Origin: Bradyrhizobium sp. Ghvi
GTDB taxonomy: Bacteria > Pseudomonadota > Alphaproteobacteria > Rhizobiales > Xanthobacteraceae
Direction: 5' to 3'
Length of the DNA: 64,000 nt
Assembly: GCF_900115265.1 (NCBI RefSeq)
Contig: NZ_FOVU01000006.1
Span: forward strand, 248,001-312,000
The position numbers were made by a program, and so were the translations under genes. Below the pieces are notes generated by a model. The model saw nothing but the letters and a program-made list of their open reading frames with translations. It was not told the DNA's origin and did no database searches. Positions 1-8,189 of the stretch are shown in pieces (within the stretch, counting starts at the first letter, position 1; each line of letters starts with the position of its first letter).

Positions 1-240
1 GTGGTGCTCAAGGTCGATCCCCTCATCGCCCAGCGATTCTCGAGGGGTTTTGCGACGCAGGCCCTGACGCTGTTGAACAAGGCGCTAGGCACTGACAGTG
101 TGATCGTCAATGCGGGCGGCCTGACCGTGGACACCGAAACCTTGCTCGAGACCTGCAAGCAATATTGGGGTGCCGGCCGGCCGGCCCAGGCGGACGATAC
201 GGTGGCCGCGGCTGAGACTGCGCCGGACCCGGTCAGCTAG
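1..240 (+). CDS. C-terminal part of an unrecognised protein (cut by window edge)
   Basis: An open frame runs in from the left edge and stops at 238-240, leaving 79 readable codons. The piece has a mixed hydrophilic/aliphatic core (FATQALTLLNKALG) and an Ala/Asp/Pro-rich tail, and I recognise no domain. The GTG at position 1 is simply the first codon in the window, so the true start is probably outside. The 255 bases to the next gene hold no obvious coding sequence and presumably contain its promoter. Confidence 0.5.
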   Translation: MVLKVDPLIAQRFSRGFATQALTLLNKALGTDSVIVNAGGLTVDTETLLETCKQYWGAGRPAQADDTVAAAETAPDPVS

Positions 241-495
241 AGTAGTGCGGAGCTTGCCGACGCCGACGAGGTTGTCGCGCTAGCGGTCGCGGCATAGACC
301 CAGGTTCATAAATGCGCTCGCGCCAGCCTTAGTCGCCGTCGGGCCAGGAAGGTTCAGCTTCTGCGGGTTTTTGGCGCGGAACCCCGCGCCGTTTTCAATA
401 ACGTTGTCGCGGTTGATCGATGTGATACTGTTCACAGGCAATCGCATTCTGGAGTCTTAAGCTGATCCGCCTTGTAAGTTTGTGGAGTCCCCGCT

Positions 496-2025
496 ATGGG
501 CGAAATTCGCAACTTCAGATCCGGAAATCACGGCGATCCGCCTCCACAGGGCTCAATGCCCCGGCGCCTTGCTGCAATCATCGTCGGTGACATCGCTTCC
601 TACAGTCGCTTGATGCAAGCCGACGAGGAGGGCACGCATGTCCGCGTCAAGCGGATCGAGCGGGACCTCATCGAGCCCAGCATCATCGAGCATCATGGCT
701 CGCTGGTGAAGACGACCGGCGACGGCTTCATCGCGATTTTCGACAGCCCTGTCGAGGCTGTCAGATGCAGCATCGTCATCCAGCAGAATCTCATCGGCCG
801 CAACGCCTCGCTGCCGCGGGAATCGCGGATCGAATATCGGATCGGCGTCAACCTGGGTGATGTGATCGTAGAGCCGGATGACATCTACGGCGACGGCGTC
901 AACATTGCCACCCGCATTGAGGGGATCGCCGAACCCGGTCAGGTCTACATTTCGGGTGCGATCTACGAGCAGATCAAGCACAAGGTCGTCTGCGGCTATG
1001 AGTCGCTCGGAGACCGGAAGGTCAAGAACATCACGGATCCTGTTCGCATCTATCGCGTCCTGCCCGACGCAGATGCGGTCGGAAGAACGCGCGGCCGGCG
1101 CGAGAACACGCTGATCTTGCTCCTCGGCCTCACGCTGCTCGTGATTGCCGGCGGCGTGCTGTGGTATCTGCTGATGCAGCAGGCGGGCAACACCGTCGAG
1201 CGGGCTGCCGCGCCGGCCGTCTCGCCGGTCGCATCCCCAAGTCCTCAACCGCCGCCACGCGAAACTGCAACGCAGACGCCGCAACCATCTCCGTCAGTGG
1301 CCGCATCAACTCCGTCACCCGCGCCGTCACCGAGCCCATCGGTGACGCCGGCCCGCGAACCGGAGATGATCACAATTCGCGGCGGCAGCTTCGCGATGGG
1401 AAGCAATGACGACCCGACCGAGCGGCCTATCCACCAGGTGACGATCAAGCCATTTTCAATCGGCAAGTATCCGGTGACCGTCGGTGAATGGAACGAATGC
1501 GCTGCCGCGAAGGCGTGCAGCTTCGTTGCCACCGGCAAGGACGATGCGCCCGTCACCAATGTGAGCTGGACGGACGCGCAGCAATACGCGGCCTGGCTCG
1601 CGCAAGCGTCCAAGAAACCTTATCGGCTTCCGAACGAAGCCGAATGGGAATATGCCGCTCGCGGCGGAACGCAGACCAAATACTGGTGGGGCGACAAGCT
1701 CCAGCCGGGCATGGCCGGATGCAAGGATTGCGGCGATCTCGCCGCCGAGCAGCCGGCGAAGGTCGGCAGCTTCAAGCCGAATCCATTCGGACTCCATGAT
1801 ATGGGCGGTGGTGTCGACCAATGGGTCGAGGACTGCTGGCACAGAACCTACCAGGGCGCGCCCGGCGATGGCTCGGCGTGGAACAGCGGGGACTGTACGT
1901 CGCATGTCTTGCGTTCAGGATCGTGGAAGAACGATTCGAGATATGTGAGGCCATCCAATCGCGATGGTTACGACACCAATGTTCGCTATCCGACGCATGG
2001 ATTCCGAATAGCGCTCAGTCCTTAA
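496..2025 (+). CDS. Class III adenylate/guanylate cyclase fused to a formylglycine-generating-enzyme (FGE)-like domain
   Basis: 509 aa. Residues 24-188 form a class III nucleotide cyclase domain: RRLAAIIVGDIASYSRLM carries the first metal Asp (D32) and TTGDGF the second (D76). One membrane helix follows (about 205-227), then a Pro/Ser/Thr-rich linker (about 233-288). Residues 290-509 are an FGE-sulfatase/SUMF1-like domain with the family marks IRGGSFAMGS, VSWTDAQQYAAWL, YRLPNEAEWEYAARGG and GFRIA. The layout predicts a cytoplasmic cyclase and a periplasmic FGE-like domain. The segment where true FGEs carry their catalytic Cys pair (between LRSGSW and HGFRIA) has no Cys, so the domain more likely binds a ligand than makes formylglycine. 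A GGAG lies 11 nt before the chosen ATG; an internal ATG at 556 is an alternative. The small exported protein gene follows after 15 nt. Confidence 0.85.
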   Translation: MGEIRNFRSGNHGDPPPQGSMPRRLAAIIVGDIASYSRLMQADEEGTHVRVKRIERDLIEPSIIEHHGSLVKTTGDGFIAIFDSPVEAVRCSIVIQQNLIGRNASLPRESRIEYRIGVNLGDVIVEPDDIYGDGVNIATRIEGIAEPGQVYISGAIYEQIKHKVVCGYESLGDRKVKNITDPVRIYRVLPDADAVGRTRGRRENTLILLLGLTLLVIAGGVLWYLLMQQAGNTVERAAAPAVSPVASPSPQPPPRETATQTPQPSPSVAASTPSPAPSPSPSVTPAREPEMITIRGGSFAMGSNDDPTERPIHQVTIKPFSIGKYPVTVGEWNECAAAKACSFVATGKDDAPVTNVSWTDAQQYAAWLAQASKKPYRLPNEAEWEYAARGGTQTKYWWGDKLQPGMAGCKDCGDLAAEQPAKVGSFKPNPFGLHDMGGGVDQWVEDCWHRTYQGAPGDGSAWNSGDCTSHVLRSGSWKNDSRYVRPSNRDGYDTNVRYPTHGFRIALSP

Positions 2026-2040
2026 GCAGGGGGAGGTTCG

Positions 2041-2487
2041 ATGCGAATCCTTCGTTGCATCGCGTTGTCGGCAGCGCTTGCGTTGCTTCCGGGCGCAGCC
2101 TTTGCGCAAGGCAAGACCGCTCCCAAGGATGCAAAGCTGTATTTCATTACCCCGTCTGACGGGGCAAGGGTGCGCGGCGGATTCTGGGTGCGGTTCGGCT
2201 TGCGCAATATGGGCGTGACGCATGCCGGTGATGATTACCAGAACGCCGGTCATCATCACTTGCTGGTCGACGTCAAAGACCCCATTGATCCGAAGGAGCC
2301 GATTCAGCAGGACAAGTCGCATCTGCACTTCGGCGCGGGACAGACCGAGACATTCCTGGAGCTCTCGCCCGGGAACCACACCCTTCAACTGGTGCTGGGC
2401 GATGCCAAGCACTATCCATTCGACCCACCCGTCGTGTCAGAGAAGGTCACGGTGCGTGTCAGGCAACCGCCGCAGCGCGGCAAGTGA
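2041..2487 (+). CDS. Exported DUF4399 protein
   Basis: 148 aa. A clear Sec signal peptide (MRILRC, then a hydrophobic core ending AAFAQG) is followed by a DUF4399 domain: FITPSDGARV, the His cluster NAGHHHLLVDV, SHLHFGAGQTET and LSPGNHTLQLVLGD. The His-rich beta-sandwich suggests a periplasmic protein, possibly metal-binding; no biochemical role is established for the family. It sits 15 nt after the cyclase-FGE gene with a GGGGGAGG ribosome site, so the two are probably co-transcribed. It converges tail to tail with the next operon: the stop codons are adjacent at 2487/2488 with no room for a separate terminator. Confidence 0.85.
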   Translation: MRILRCIALSAALALLPGAAFAQGKTAPKDAKLYFITPSDGARVRGGFWVRFGLRNMGVTHAGDDYQNAGHHHLLVDVKDPIDPKEPIQQDKSHLHFGAGQTETFLELSPGNHTLQLVLGDAKHYPFDPPVVSEKVTVRVRQPPQRGK

Positions 2488-3543
2488 TCATCGCAAACTG
2501 GCGTTGATCTTGTCCAGCACCGCCGACCCTGGGCAGAGCTTGTCCGCTTCCAGCGTGTTGAGCGGCGTCTCGACCGTGTTGAGATGGGCGTGCAGGTCTT
2601 CCGCGTCAGGATCGACGTAGAGCAGCCCGGTGACGATCTGTCCCTTGGCAGCATGCTTGGCGAGGAAGGTCTGGGCGCCCAGCCGGTCATGCGGATCGTA
2701 GTCGGCGTCGATCTTGCGCAGCGCGATCTTGCTGCCGTCATGCTGCTCGACCACCTGCACCGTACCGGGCGCGTAGTCCACCGCGATCGGGTCGCGGCCG
2801 ACCAGCACGTCGAGCCGGTTCACGGCGTCGTTGTGCTCGCGGACATAGTCGAAGCTCTTGGTCGAGCCGGCGTGATTGTTGAAGGCAATGCAGGGGCTGA
2901 TGACGTCGATGAAGGACGCGCCCTTGTGGCGGATCGCGGCCGCGATCAGCGGCACCAGCTGGGTCTTGTCGCCGGAGAACGAGCGCGCCACGAAGGTGGC
3001 GCCAAGCTGGAGCGCGATCGCGACGAGGTCGATCGCGTTGTCGGTGTTGGTCACGCCCTTCTTGCTCTTCGAGCCGCGGTCGGCGGTGGCCGAGAACTGG
3101 CCCTTGGTCAGGCCGTAGACGCCGTTGTTCTCGACGATATAGGTCATGTTGACGCCGCGCCGGATCGAATGCGCGAACTGGCCGAAGCCGATCGAGGCGG
3201 AATCGCCGTCGCCGGAGACGCCGAGATAGATCAGATCGCGGTTGGCGAGATTGGCGCCGGTGAGCACCGAGGGCATGCGGCCGTGCACGGAGTTGAAGCC
3301 GTGCGAATTGCCGAGGAAGTAATCCGGCGTCTTCGACGAGCACCCGATGCCCGAGATCTTCGCCACCCGATGCGGCTCGATCGAGAGCTCGTAGCAGGCC
3401 TCGATGATCGAGGCCGTGATCGAGTCATGACCGCAGCCGGCGCATAGTGTCGAGATTTTTCCCTCGTAGTCGCGGTGCGTATAGCCGAGGTCGTTCTTCT
3501 TCAGACCCGGATGATGGAATTTCGGCTTTGCGATGTAGGTCAT
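2488..3543 (-). CDS. korB: 2-oxoacid:ferredoxin oxidoreductase, beta (TPP-binding) subunit
   Basis: 351 aa, the usual length for this subunit. CAGCGHD near residue 32 gives the Cys ligands of a 4Fe-4S cluster. GIGCSSKTPDYF, GVSGDGDSASIGFGQF and IVENNGVYGLTKGQ form the thiamine-diphosphate/Mg site (GDG...N). It decarboxylates a 2-oxoacid with CoA and passes electrons to iron-sulfur centres together with the alpha subunit. An open frame continues upstream, but the ATG at 3543 is chosen because it overlaps the alpha-subunit stop by ATGA and opens at the conserved family start. It is last in the operon flavoprotein-alpha-beta. The substrate cannot be fixed from sequence; 2-oxoglutarate is favoured by analogy with the Thauera/Azoarcus KorABC enzymes. 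Confidence 0.88.
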   Translation of the reverse strand: MTYIAKPKFHHPGLKKNDLGYTHRDYEGKISTLCAGCGHDSITASIIEACYELSIEPHRVAKISGIGCSSKTPDYFLGNSHGFNSVHGRMPSVLTGANLANRDLIYLGVSGDGDSASIGFGQFAHSIRRGVNMTYIVENNGVYGLTKGQFSATADRGSKSKKGVTNTDNAIDLVAIALQLGATFVARSFSGDKTQLVPLIAAAIRHKGASFIDVISPCIAFNNHAGSTKSFDYVREHNDAVNRLDVLVGRDPIAVDYAPGTVQVVEQHDGSKIALRKIDADYDPHDRLGAQTFLAKHAAKGQIVTGLLYVDPDAEDLHAHLNTVETPLNTLEADKLCPGSAVLDKINASLR

Positions 3544-5387
3544 GATACGGCCTTGCGGAGCGGGGTCACCTTGAGATGATCCTGGTGGTCGCCGATGGCT
3601 TTCGCGATGAAGCGGGCGGTGATCGGGGTGCCGTCGTAATGCACGATCGGCACGAGCCGGACCGGATCGATGCCGTTCTCGTTGACGATGAGCTGACGGA
3701 GCTGACTGTCGCGGTTCTGCTCGACCACGTAGACGAAGTCGTGCTCGGCGAGGAAGCTCGCGACGCTGGAGTGGAACGGGAAGGCGCGGATGCGCAGGCG
3801 GTCGAGCTGGTGCCCGCGCGCCTCCAACAGGCCGATCGCCTCGTCCATCGCCGGCGAGGTCGAGCCGAAATAGATCACGCCATATTTGGTCGGCCGTTCG
3901 GCATTGGCCTGCAGCGGCCGCGGCACGAGATCCTGCGCGGTCTCGAACTTGCGGACCAGACGCTGCATGTTGTCGGCATAAACAGTGCCTTCCTCCGAAT
4001 AGCGTGCATAGCGGTCGCGCGAGGTGCCGCGGGTGAAATAGGAGCCCTTGGTCGGATGCGTGCCGGGATAGGTTCGGTAGGGGATGCCGTCGCCGTCGAC
4101 GTCGAGATAGCGGCCGAAGTCGCGGCCCTCTTCCAGCATCTCCGCTGTCATCACCTTGCCGCGGTCGTATTGCCGGGAATCGTCCCATTTCAGCGGGCGG
4201 CAGAGCCGGTGGTTCATGCCGATGTCGAGATCGAGCATCAGGAAGATCGTGGTCTGCAGCCGCTCGGCGAGATCAAAGGCGGCCGCCGCGAACTCGAACG
4301 CCTCGGCCGGGTCTTCGGGGAATAGCAGCACATGCTTGGTGTCGCCGTGCGAGGCATAGGCGCAAGCAATGATGTCGCATTGCTGGGTGCGCGTCGGCAT
4401 GCCCGTTGACGGGCCGGCGCGCTGGATGTTCATGATCACCGCCGGAATCTCGGCGAAGTAGGAGAGGCCGATGAACTCGGTCATCAGCGAGATGCCCGGG
4501 CCCGACGTCGCGGTGAAGGCGCGCGCGCCGTTCCAGGAGGCGCCGATCACGATGCCGATGGAGGCGAGCTCGTCCTCGCCCTGGACGATGGCGTACTTTG
4601 CTTTGCCGGTCTCGGGATCGTGGCGGTACTTCTTGCAATGCGCGGTGAAGGCTTCCGCCACCGACGAGGATGGCGTGATCGGATACCACGCGCACACGGT
4701 GGCGCCGCCATAGACGGCGCCGAGCGCGGCGGCGCTGTTACCCTCGATGAAGATGCGATCGCCGACCTTGTCGGACTTCTTCACCCTGAGACCAATCGGG
4801 CATTTCAGGTTCTGCAGCGCCCAGTCGCGCCCCAGATGCAGCGCGTGAACGTTGGAGGAGAGCAGCTTCTCCTTGCCCTTGTACTGCTCGCCGATCAGCT
4901 GCTCGATCAGCTTCGGGTCCATCTCGAGCAGCGCACTGAGCGCGCCGAGATAGATGATGTTCTTGAACAGCTGGCGCTGGCGCGGATCGGTATAGGTCGA
5001 ATTGGTGATCGCGGTCAGCGGCACGCCGATCACGGTGATGTCGTCGCGGAATTTGGTCGACGGCATCGGCTTGGTGGAATCGTAGAACAGGTAGCCGCCC
5101 GGCTCGATGCCGGCGACGTCCTTGTCCCAGGTCTGCGGGTTCATGGCGACCATCATGTCGACGCCGCCGCGGGCGCCGAGATGGCCGGCTTCGGTGACCC
5201 GCACCTCGTACCAGGTCGGCAGGCCCTGGATGTTGGAGGGGAAGATGTTGCGCGGAGAGACCGGCACGCCATGGCGCAGGATCGCGCGCGCGAACATCTC
5301 GTTGGCGCTGGCCGACCCTGAGCCGTTGACATTGGCGAAGCGGACGACGAAGTCGTTTACGCTGCTGAGCGGCTTTTTGTCGGACAT
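3540..5387 (-). CDS. korA: 2-oxoacid:ferredoxin oxidoreductase, fused gamma-alpha subunit
   Basis: 615 aa from the ATG at 5387 (MSDKKPLSS). The N-terminal third is the gamma-type domain that carries the CoA/electron-transfer fold (VRFANVNGSGSASANEMFARA, GARGGVDMMVAMN). From about residue 240 comes the pyrimidine-binding alpha domain (GNSAAALGAVYGGA, WYPITPSSSVAEAF, TSGPGISLMTEF), then the C-terminal domain (YGVIYFGSTSPAMDEA, VYVVEQNRDSQLRQL). This gamma-alpha fusion is typical of two-subunit archaeal/bacterial 2-oxoacid oxidoreductases. Its start lies 31 nt inside the upstream flavoprotein gene and its stop overlaps the beta-subunit start by 4 nt, so translation of the three genes is coupled. 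Confidence 0.9.
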   Translation of the reverse strand: MSDKKPLSSVNDFVVRFANVNGSGSASANEMFARAILRHGVPVSPRNIFPSNIQGLPTWYEVRVTEAGHLGARGGVDMMVAMNPQTWDKDVAGIEPGGYLFYDSTKPMPSTKFRDDITVIGVPLTAITNSTYTDPRQRQLFKNIIYLGALSALLEMDPKLIEQLIGEQYKGKEKLLSSNVHALHLGRDWALQNLKCPIGLRVKKSDKVGDRIFIEGNSAAALGAVYGGATVCAWYPITPSSSVAEAFTAHCKKYRHDPETGKAKYAIVQGEDELASIGIVIGASWNGARAFTATSGPGISLMTEFIGLSYFAEIPAVIMNIQRAGPSTGMPTRTQQCDIIACAYASHGDTKHVLLFPEDPAEAFEFAAAAFDLAERLQTTIFLMLDLDIGMNHRLCRPLKWDDSRQYDRGKVMTAEMLEEGRDFGRYLDVDGDGIPYRTYPGTHPTKGSYFTRGTSRDRYARYSEEGTVYADNMQRLVRKFETAQDLVPRPLQANAERPTKYGVIYFGSTSPAMDEAIGLLEARGHQLDRLRIRAFPFHSSVASFLAEHDFVYVVEQNRDSQLRQLIVNENGIDPVRLVPIVHYDGTPITARFIAKAIGDHQDHLKVTPLRKAVS

Positions 5388-7156
5388 GTCGAACCTGCGT
5401 GGGTCATCTCGATGAAGTATTTCTGCATGTCCCAGGCGCCGGTGGGACAGCGCTCGGCGCACAGCCCGCAATGCAGGCAGACGTCCTCGTCCTTGACCAT
5501 GACGCGGCCGGTCTTGAGATCGGAGGAGACGTAGAGATCCTGGTCCGGATGCGCCGAAGGCGCCTTCAGGCGATGGCGCAGATCGTCTTCCTCACCATTG
5601 GCGGTGAAGGTGATGCAATCCATCGGGCAGATGTCGGCGCAGGCATCGCACTCGATGCAGAGCGAGGTCGAGAACACCGTCTGGACATCGCAGTTCAGGC
5701 AACGATGCGCCTCGCCGAGCGCGAGTTTGACGTCGTAGCCGAGCTCGACCTCGGTGCGGATGTCCTTCAGCGCAACCACCTTGTCGCGATGCGGCACCTT
5801 GAAGCGCTTGTCGATGGAGACGTCGTTGTCATAGCTCCATTCGTGGATGCCCATCTTTTGCGAGGAGACATGCACCTCCGGCAGCGGCCGCTCGGTGATG
5901 TCCTCGCCCGACAGCATCTTGTGGATCGACAACGCGGCGTCGTGGCCCTGCGCCACCGCCCAGATGATGTTCTTCGGGCCGAACGCGGCGTCGCCGCCGA
6001 AGAAAACTTTGGGATTGGTCGAGACGAAGGTCTTCGGATCGACCTTGGGCATGTGCCATTTATCGAACTCGATGCCGCAGTCCTGCTCGATCCAGGGGAA
6101 GGCGTTCTCCTGGCCGACCGCGACCAGCACGTCGTCGCATTCGAAGGTCTGGTCCGGCTCGCCCGAGGGGACGAGATTGCGGCGGCCCTTGGCGTCGTAC
6201 TCGGCTTTCACCTTCTGGAAGGTGATGCCGGTGAGCTTGCCGTTCTCGTGGATGAAGGCGGTGGGGACGAGGAAGTTGAGGATGGGGATGTCCTCGTGGA
6301 TCGCGTCCTCCTTCTCCCAGGGCGAAGCCTTCATCTCCTCGAAGCCGGAGCGCACGATCACCTTGACGTCCTCGCCGCCGAGGCGGCGCGCGGTGCGGCA
6401 GCAATCCATCGCGGTGTTGCCGCCGCCGAGTACGATCACGCGCTTGCCGATCTTGTCGGTATGGCCGAACGACACGGACGACAGCCAGTCGATCCCGATA
6501 TGGATGTTGGCGGCGGCCTCTTTCCGGCCGGGAATGTCGAGCTCGCGGCCGCGCGGCGCGCCCGAGCCGACGAAGATTGCGTCGTATTTCTCCGCGAGCA
6601 GCGCCTTCATGCTCTCGATGCGGTGCCCACCCTTGAACTCGACGCCGAGACCCAGGATGTAGCCGGTCTCTTCGTCGATCACGGAATTGGGCAGGCGGAA
6701 TTTCGGAATCTGGGTGCGCATCATGCCGCCGGCTTCGGGATCGCCGTCGAACACGGTGCAGTGATAGCCGAGCGGCGCCAGATCGCGCGCCACGGTCAGC
6801 GAGGCAGGGCCGCCACCGACGAACGCGACGCGCTTGCCGTTCTTCGGCGTAGGCTTCGGCAGGCGCTGCCTGATGTCGTCCTTGAAATCGGCAGCGACGC
6901 GCTTGAGGCGGCAGATCGCCACCGGCGTCTCCTCGACGCGTCCGCGGCGGCACGCCGGTTCGCAGGGACGATCGCAGGTGCGCCCCAGGATTCCGGGAAA
7001 CACGTTCGATTTCCAATTGATCATGTAGGCGTCGCTGTAGCGGCCTTGTGCGATCAGTCGGATGTATTCGGGAACCGGGGTGTGTGCAGGACAGGCCCAT
7101 TGGCAATCGACCACTTTGTGAAAGTAGTCGGGGGCCGCAATATCAGTCGGTTTCAT
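5357..7156 (-). CDS. FAD/NAD(P)-dependent oxidoreductase with GltB-type and 2x4Fe-4S ferredoxin domains (KorC-like)
   Basis: 599 aa. Residues 1-100 are the iron-sulfur helical domain seen in glutamate synthase small subunits (CQWACPAHTPVPEYI, CDRPCEPACRRGRVEE). Then comes an FAD-binding fold (VAFVGGGPASLTVARDL), an NAD(P)-binding fold (VIVLGGGNTAMDCCRTARR) and the closing FAD motif FGGDAAFGPKNIIWAVAQGHDAA. The C terminus carries ferredoxin motifs CIECDACADICPMDC and CLHCGLCAERCP. It is the predicted partner that moves electrons between NAD(P)H and the 2-oxoacid oxidoreductase or ferredoxin. Thauera and Azoarcus encode a comparable third subunit (KorC) next to KorAB. It is the first gene of the operon; its stop lies within the alpha gene. 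Confidence 0.87.
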   Translation of the reverse strand: MKPTDIAAPDYFHKVVDCQWACPAHTPVPEYIRLIAQGRYSDAYMINWKSNVFPGILGRTCDRPCEPACRRGRVEETPVAICRLKRVAADFKDDIRQRLPKPTPKNGKRVAFVGGGPASLTVARDLAPLGYHCTVFDGDPEAGGMMRTQIPKFRLPNSVIDEETGYILGLGVEFKGGHRIESMKALLAEKYDAIFVGSGAPRGRELDIPGRKEAAANIHIGIDWLSSVSFGHTDKIGKRVIVLGGGNTAMDCCRTARRLGGEDVKVIVRSGFEEMKASPWEKEDAIHEDIPILNFLVPTAFIHENGKLTGITFQKVKAEYDAKGRRNLVPSGEPDQTFECDDVLVAVGQENAFPWIEQDCGIEFDKWHMPKVDPKTFVSTNPKVFFGGDAAFGPKNIIWAVAQGHDAALSIHKMLSGEDITERPLPEVHVSSQKMGIHEWSYDNDVSIDKRFKVPHRDKVVALKDIRTEVELGYDVKLALGEAHRCLNCDVQTVFSTSLCIECDACADICPMDCITFTANGEEDDLRHRLKAPSAHPDQDLYVSSDLKTGRVMVKDEDVCLHCGLCAERCPTGAWDMQKYFIEMTHAGSTCPTKSRSAA

Positions 7157-7380
7157 TCCTACCCTGTCCGCGCAGGCCCAAAGACCCGGCGGCCTTTTCG
7201 TGAGCTTGGCGAACGCTTAACGCGTCTCGATCTGGTTTCTGAATGACGTCATCAGGTTAGCTTATTAGAACCGGTCCGGAGTACAACGGCAAACTTGCGC
7301 GATCACGTGCTTTCATGGGAGCTGCGCGCGCACAGCATTAACAGACACGCGCGCTCATGCGGCGGTGCAGCATACCACTC

Positions 7381-7498
7381 TCCGTCATTCCGGGGCGCGC
7401 CGACAGGCGCGAGCCCGGAATCTATCGGGCCGCAAAGTCCATGGACAAATGGATTCCGGGTTCGTCGCTGCGCTCCGCCCCGGAATGACGAAAGACGG
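7381..7498. repeat. Dispersed intergenic palindrome pair (CATTCCGGGG family) in the 7157-7499 gap
   Basis: The 343-base gap between the divergent... flavoprotein start and the upstream minus-strand gene end holds an imperfect nested palindrome. CGTCATTCCGGGGCG at 7383-7397 pairs with CGCCCCGGAATGACG at 7476-7490, and AGCCCGGAATC near 7411 pairs with GATTCCGGGTT near 7452. A shorter relative of the same consensus lies at 15335-15414. The rest of the gap (7157-7380) must contain the promoter of the oxidoreductase operon; no gene is visible in it. Confidence 0.85.
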
Positions 7499-7499
7499 A

Positions 7500-8177
7500 T
7501 CAGCTCTGCGCGAGATCACTCTTCCCCAGGTCCCACATCAGGCAATAGGTGCCGACCGACACGGGAGGCGGGAAGGGCGATGCTGCGGGACCGGTGAAGC
7601 GCTCTGCGATCGCGGTCGAGACGGCGCTGACCTGGGTGCCGTCGATCAGCACGTACCAGTCGCGTGCGCCTTCATTGCTCACGGCCGGAATTTCAGGCGT
7701 TGCGCCCGACAATTCCGGCTCGCTCTCGAGCAGATGCATCGAGATGATGCCGTCGAGCTTTTCGGGCGCCAGTTTTTCCTGCAGTGCGTCACGCCATGCG
7801 CCGGCGTTGTCCGCTGTTGGGCGCAGCCGCACCAGGCCGAGTGCGGCGCCGCGTCCCGTGCCTTTGCTGATGGTGATGCGCGCGACGACGCGCAGCATGT
7901 CCTTGAAACGCGCCATGGTCTGCCGCGACCAGTCGGTCGGCTTGGCAAGCCGCGCCCGGTAGGCGGGGCTGTCGAGCACGGCGAGCGTCGCGGTGGAATA
8001 CAGGCAGAGATATTTGGGATTGGCGGCGTGCGCGATATAGCGCCGCGCTTCGAGAAAGCCATCGATCGCGACGCGCTCTTCCAGATGCTCGCGATCGTAC
8101 CAGCGGTTGAAGTCGGCCTCATCGCTTGCGTCGACGTTCATCGACGTCAGCAGCATGCCTTTCCCGGCGAGGGGCAT
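7500..8177 (-). CDS. Conserved protein of EthD/dimeric alpha-beta-barrel type, in the pqq operon
   Basis: 225 aa. The sequence looks like two tandem ferredoxin-like (alpha+beta barrel) halves: MLLTSMNV, FNRWYDREHLEERVAIDGFLEARRYIA in the first and a weaker repeat around LLESEPELSG and RDWYVLIDG in the second. The FNRWYDREHL...R motif is the mark of EthD-like small proteins that bind or modify hydrophobic substrates. It begins 12 nt after the proline iminopeptidase stop and is the last gene of a minus-strand run that starts at pqqA. No link with PQQ chemistry is established; position alone suggests one. Confidence 0.7.
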   Translation of the reverse strand: MPLAGKGMLLTSMNVDASDEADFNRWYDREHLEERVAIDGFLEARRYIAHAANPKYLCLYSTATLAVLDSPAYRARLAKPTDWSRQTMARFKDMLRVVARITISKGTGRGAALGLVRLRPTADNAGAWRDALQEKLAPEKLDGIISMHLLESEPELSGATPEIPAVSNEGARDWYVLIDGTQVSAVSTAIAERFTGPAASPFPPPVSVGTYCLMWDLGKSDLAQS

Positions 8178-8189
8178 TTTTGTGACCTC

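Noticed and set aside
1360-2025. Active formylglycine-generating enzyme for sulfatases
   Set aside because: No Cys in the C-terminal segment where the catalytic pair should be, and no sulfatase gene in the window.
5399-7246. A 615-codon open frame on the plus strand
   Set aside because: Antisense to the flavin/iron-sulfur oxidoreductase, low-complexity translation, no ribosome site; a codon-bias shadow.
7244-7251. TGACGTCA palindrome upstream of the oxidoreductase operon as an operator
   Set aside because: An 8-bp palindrome is expected by chance in a window this size and no second copy supports it.
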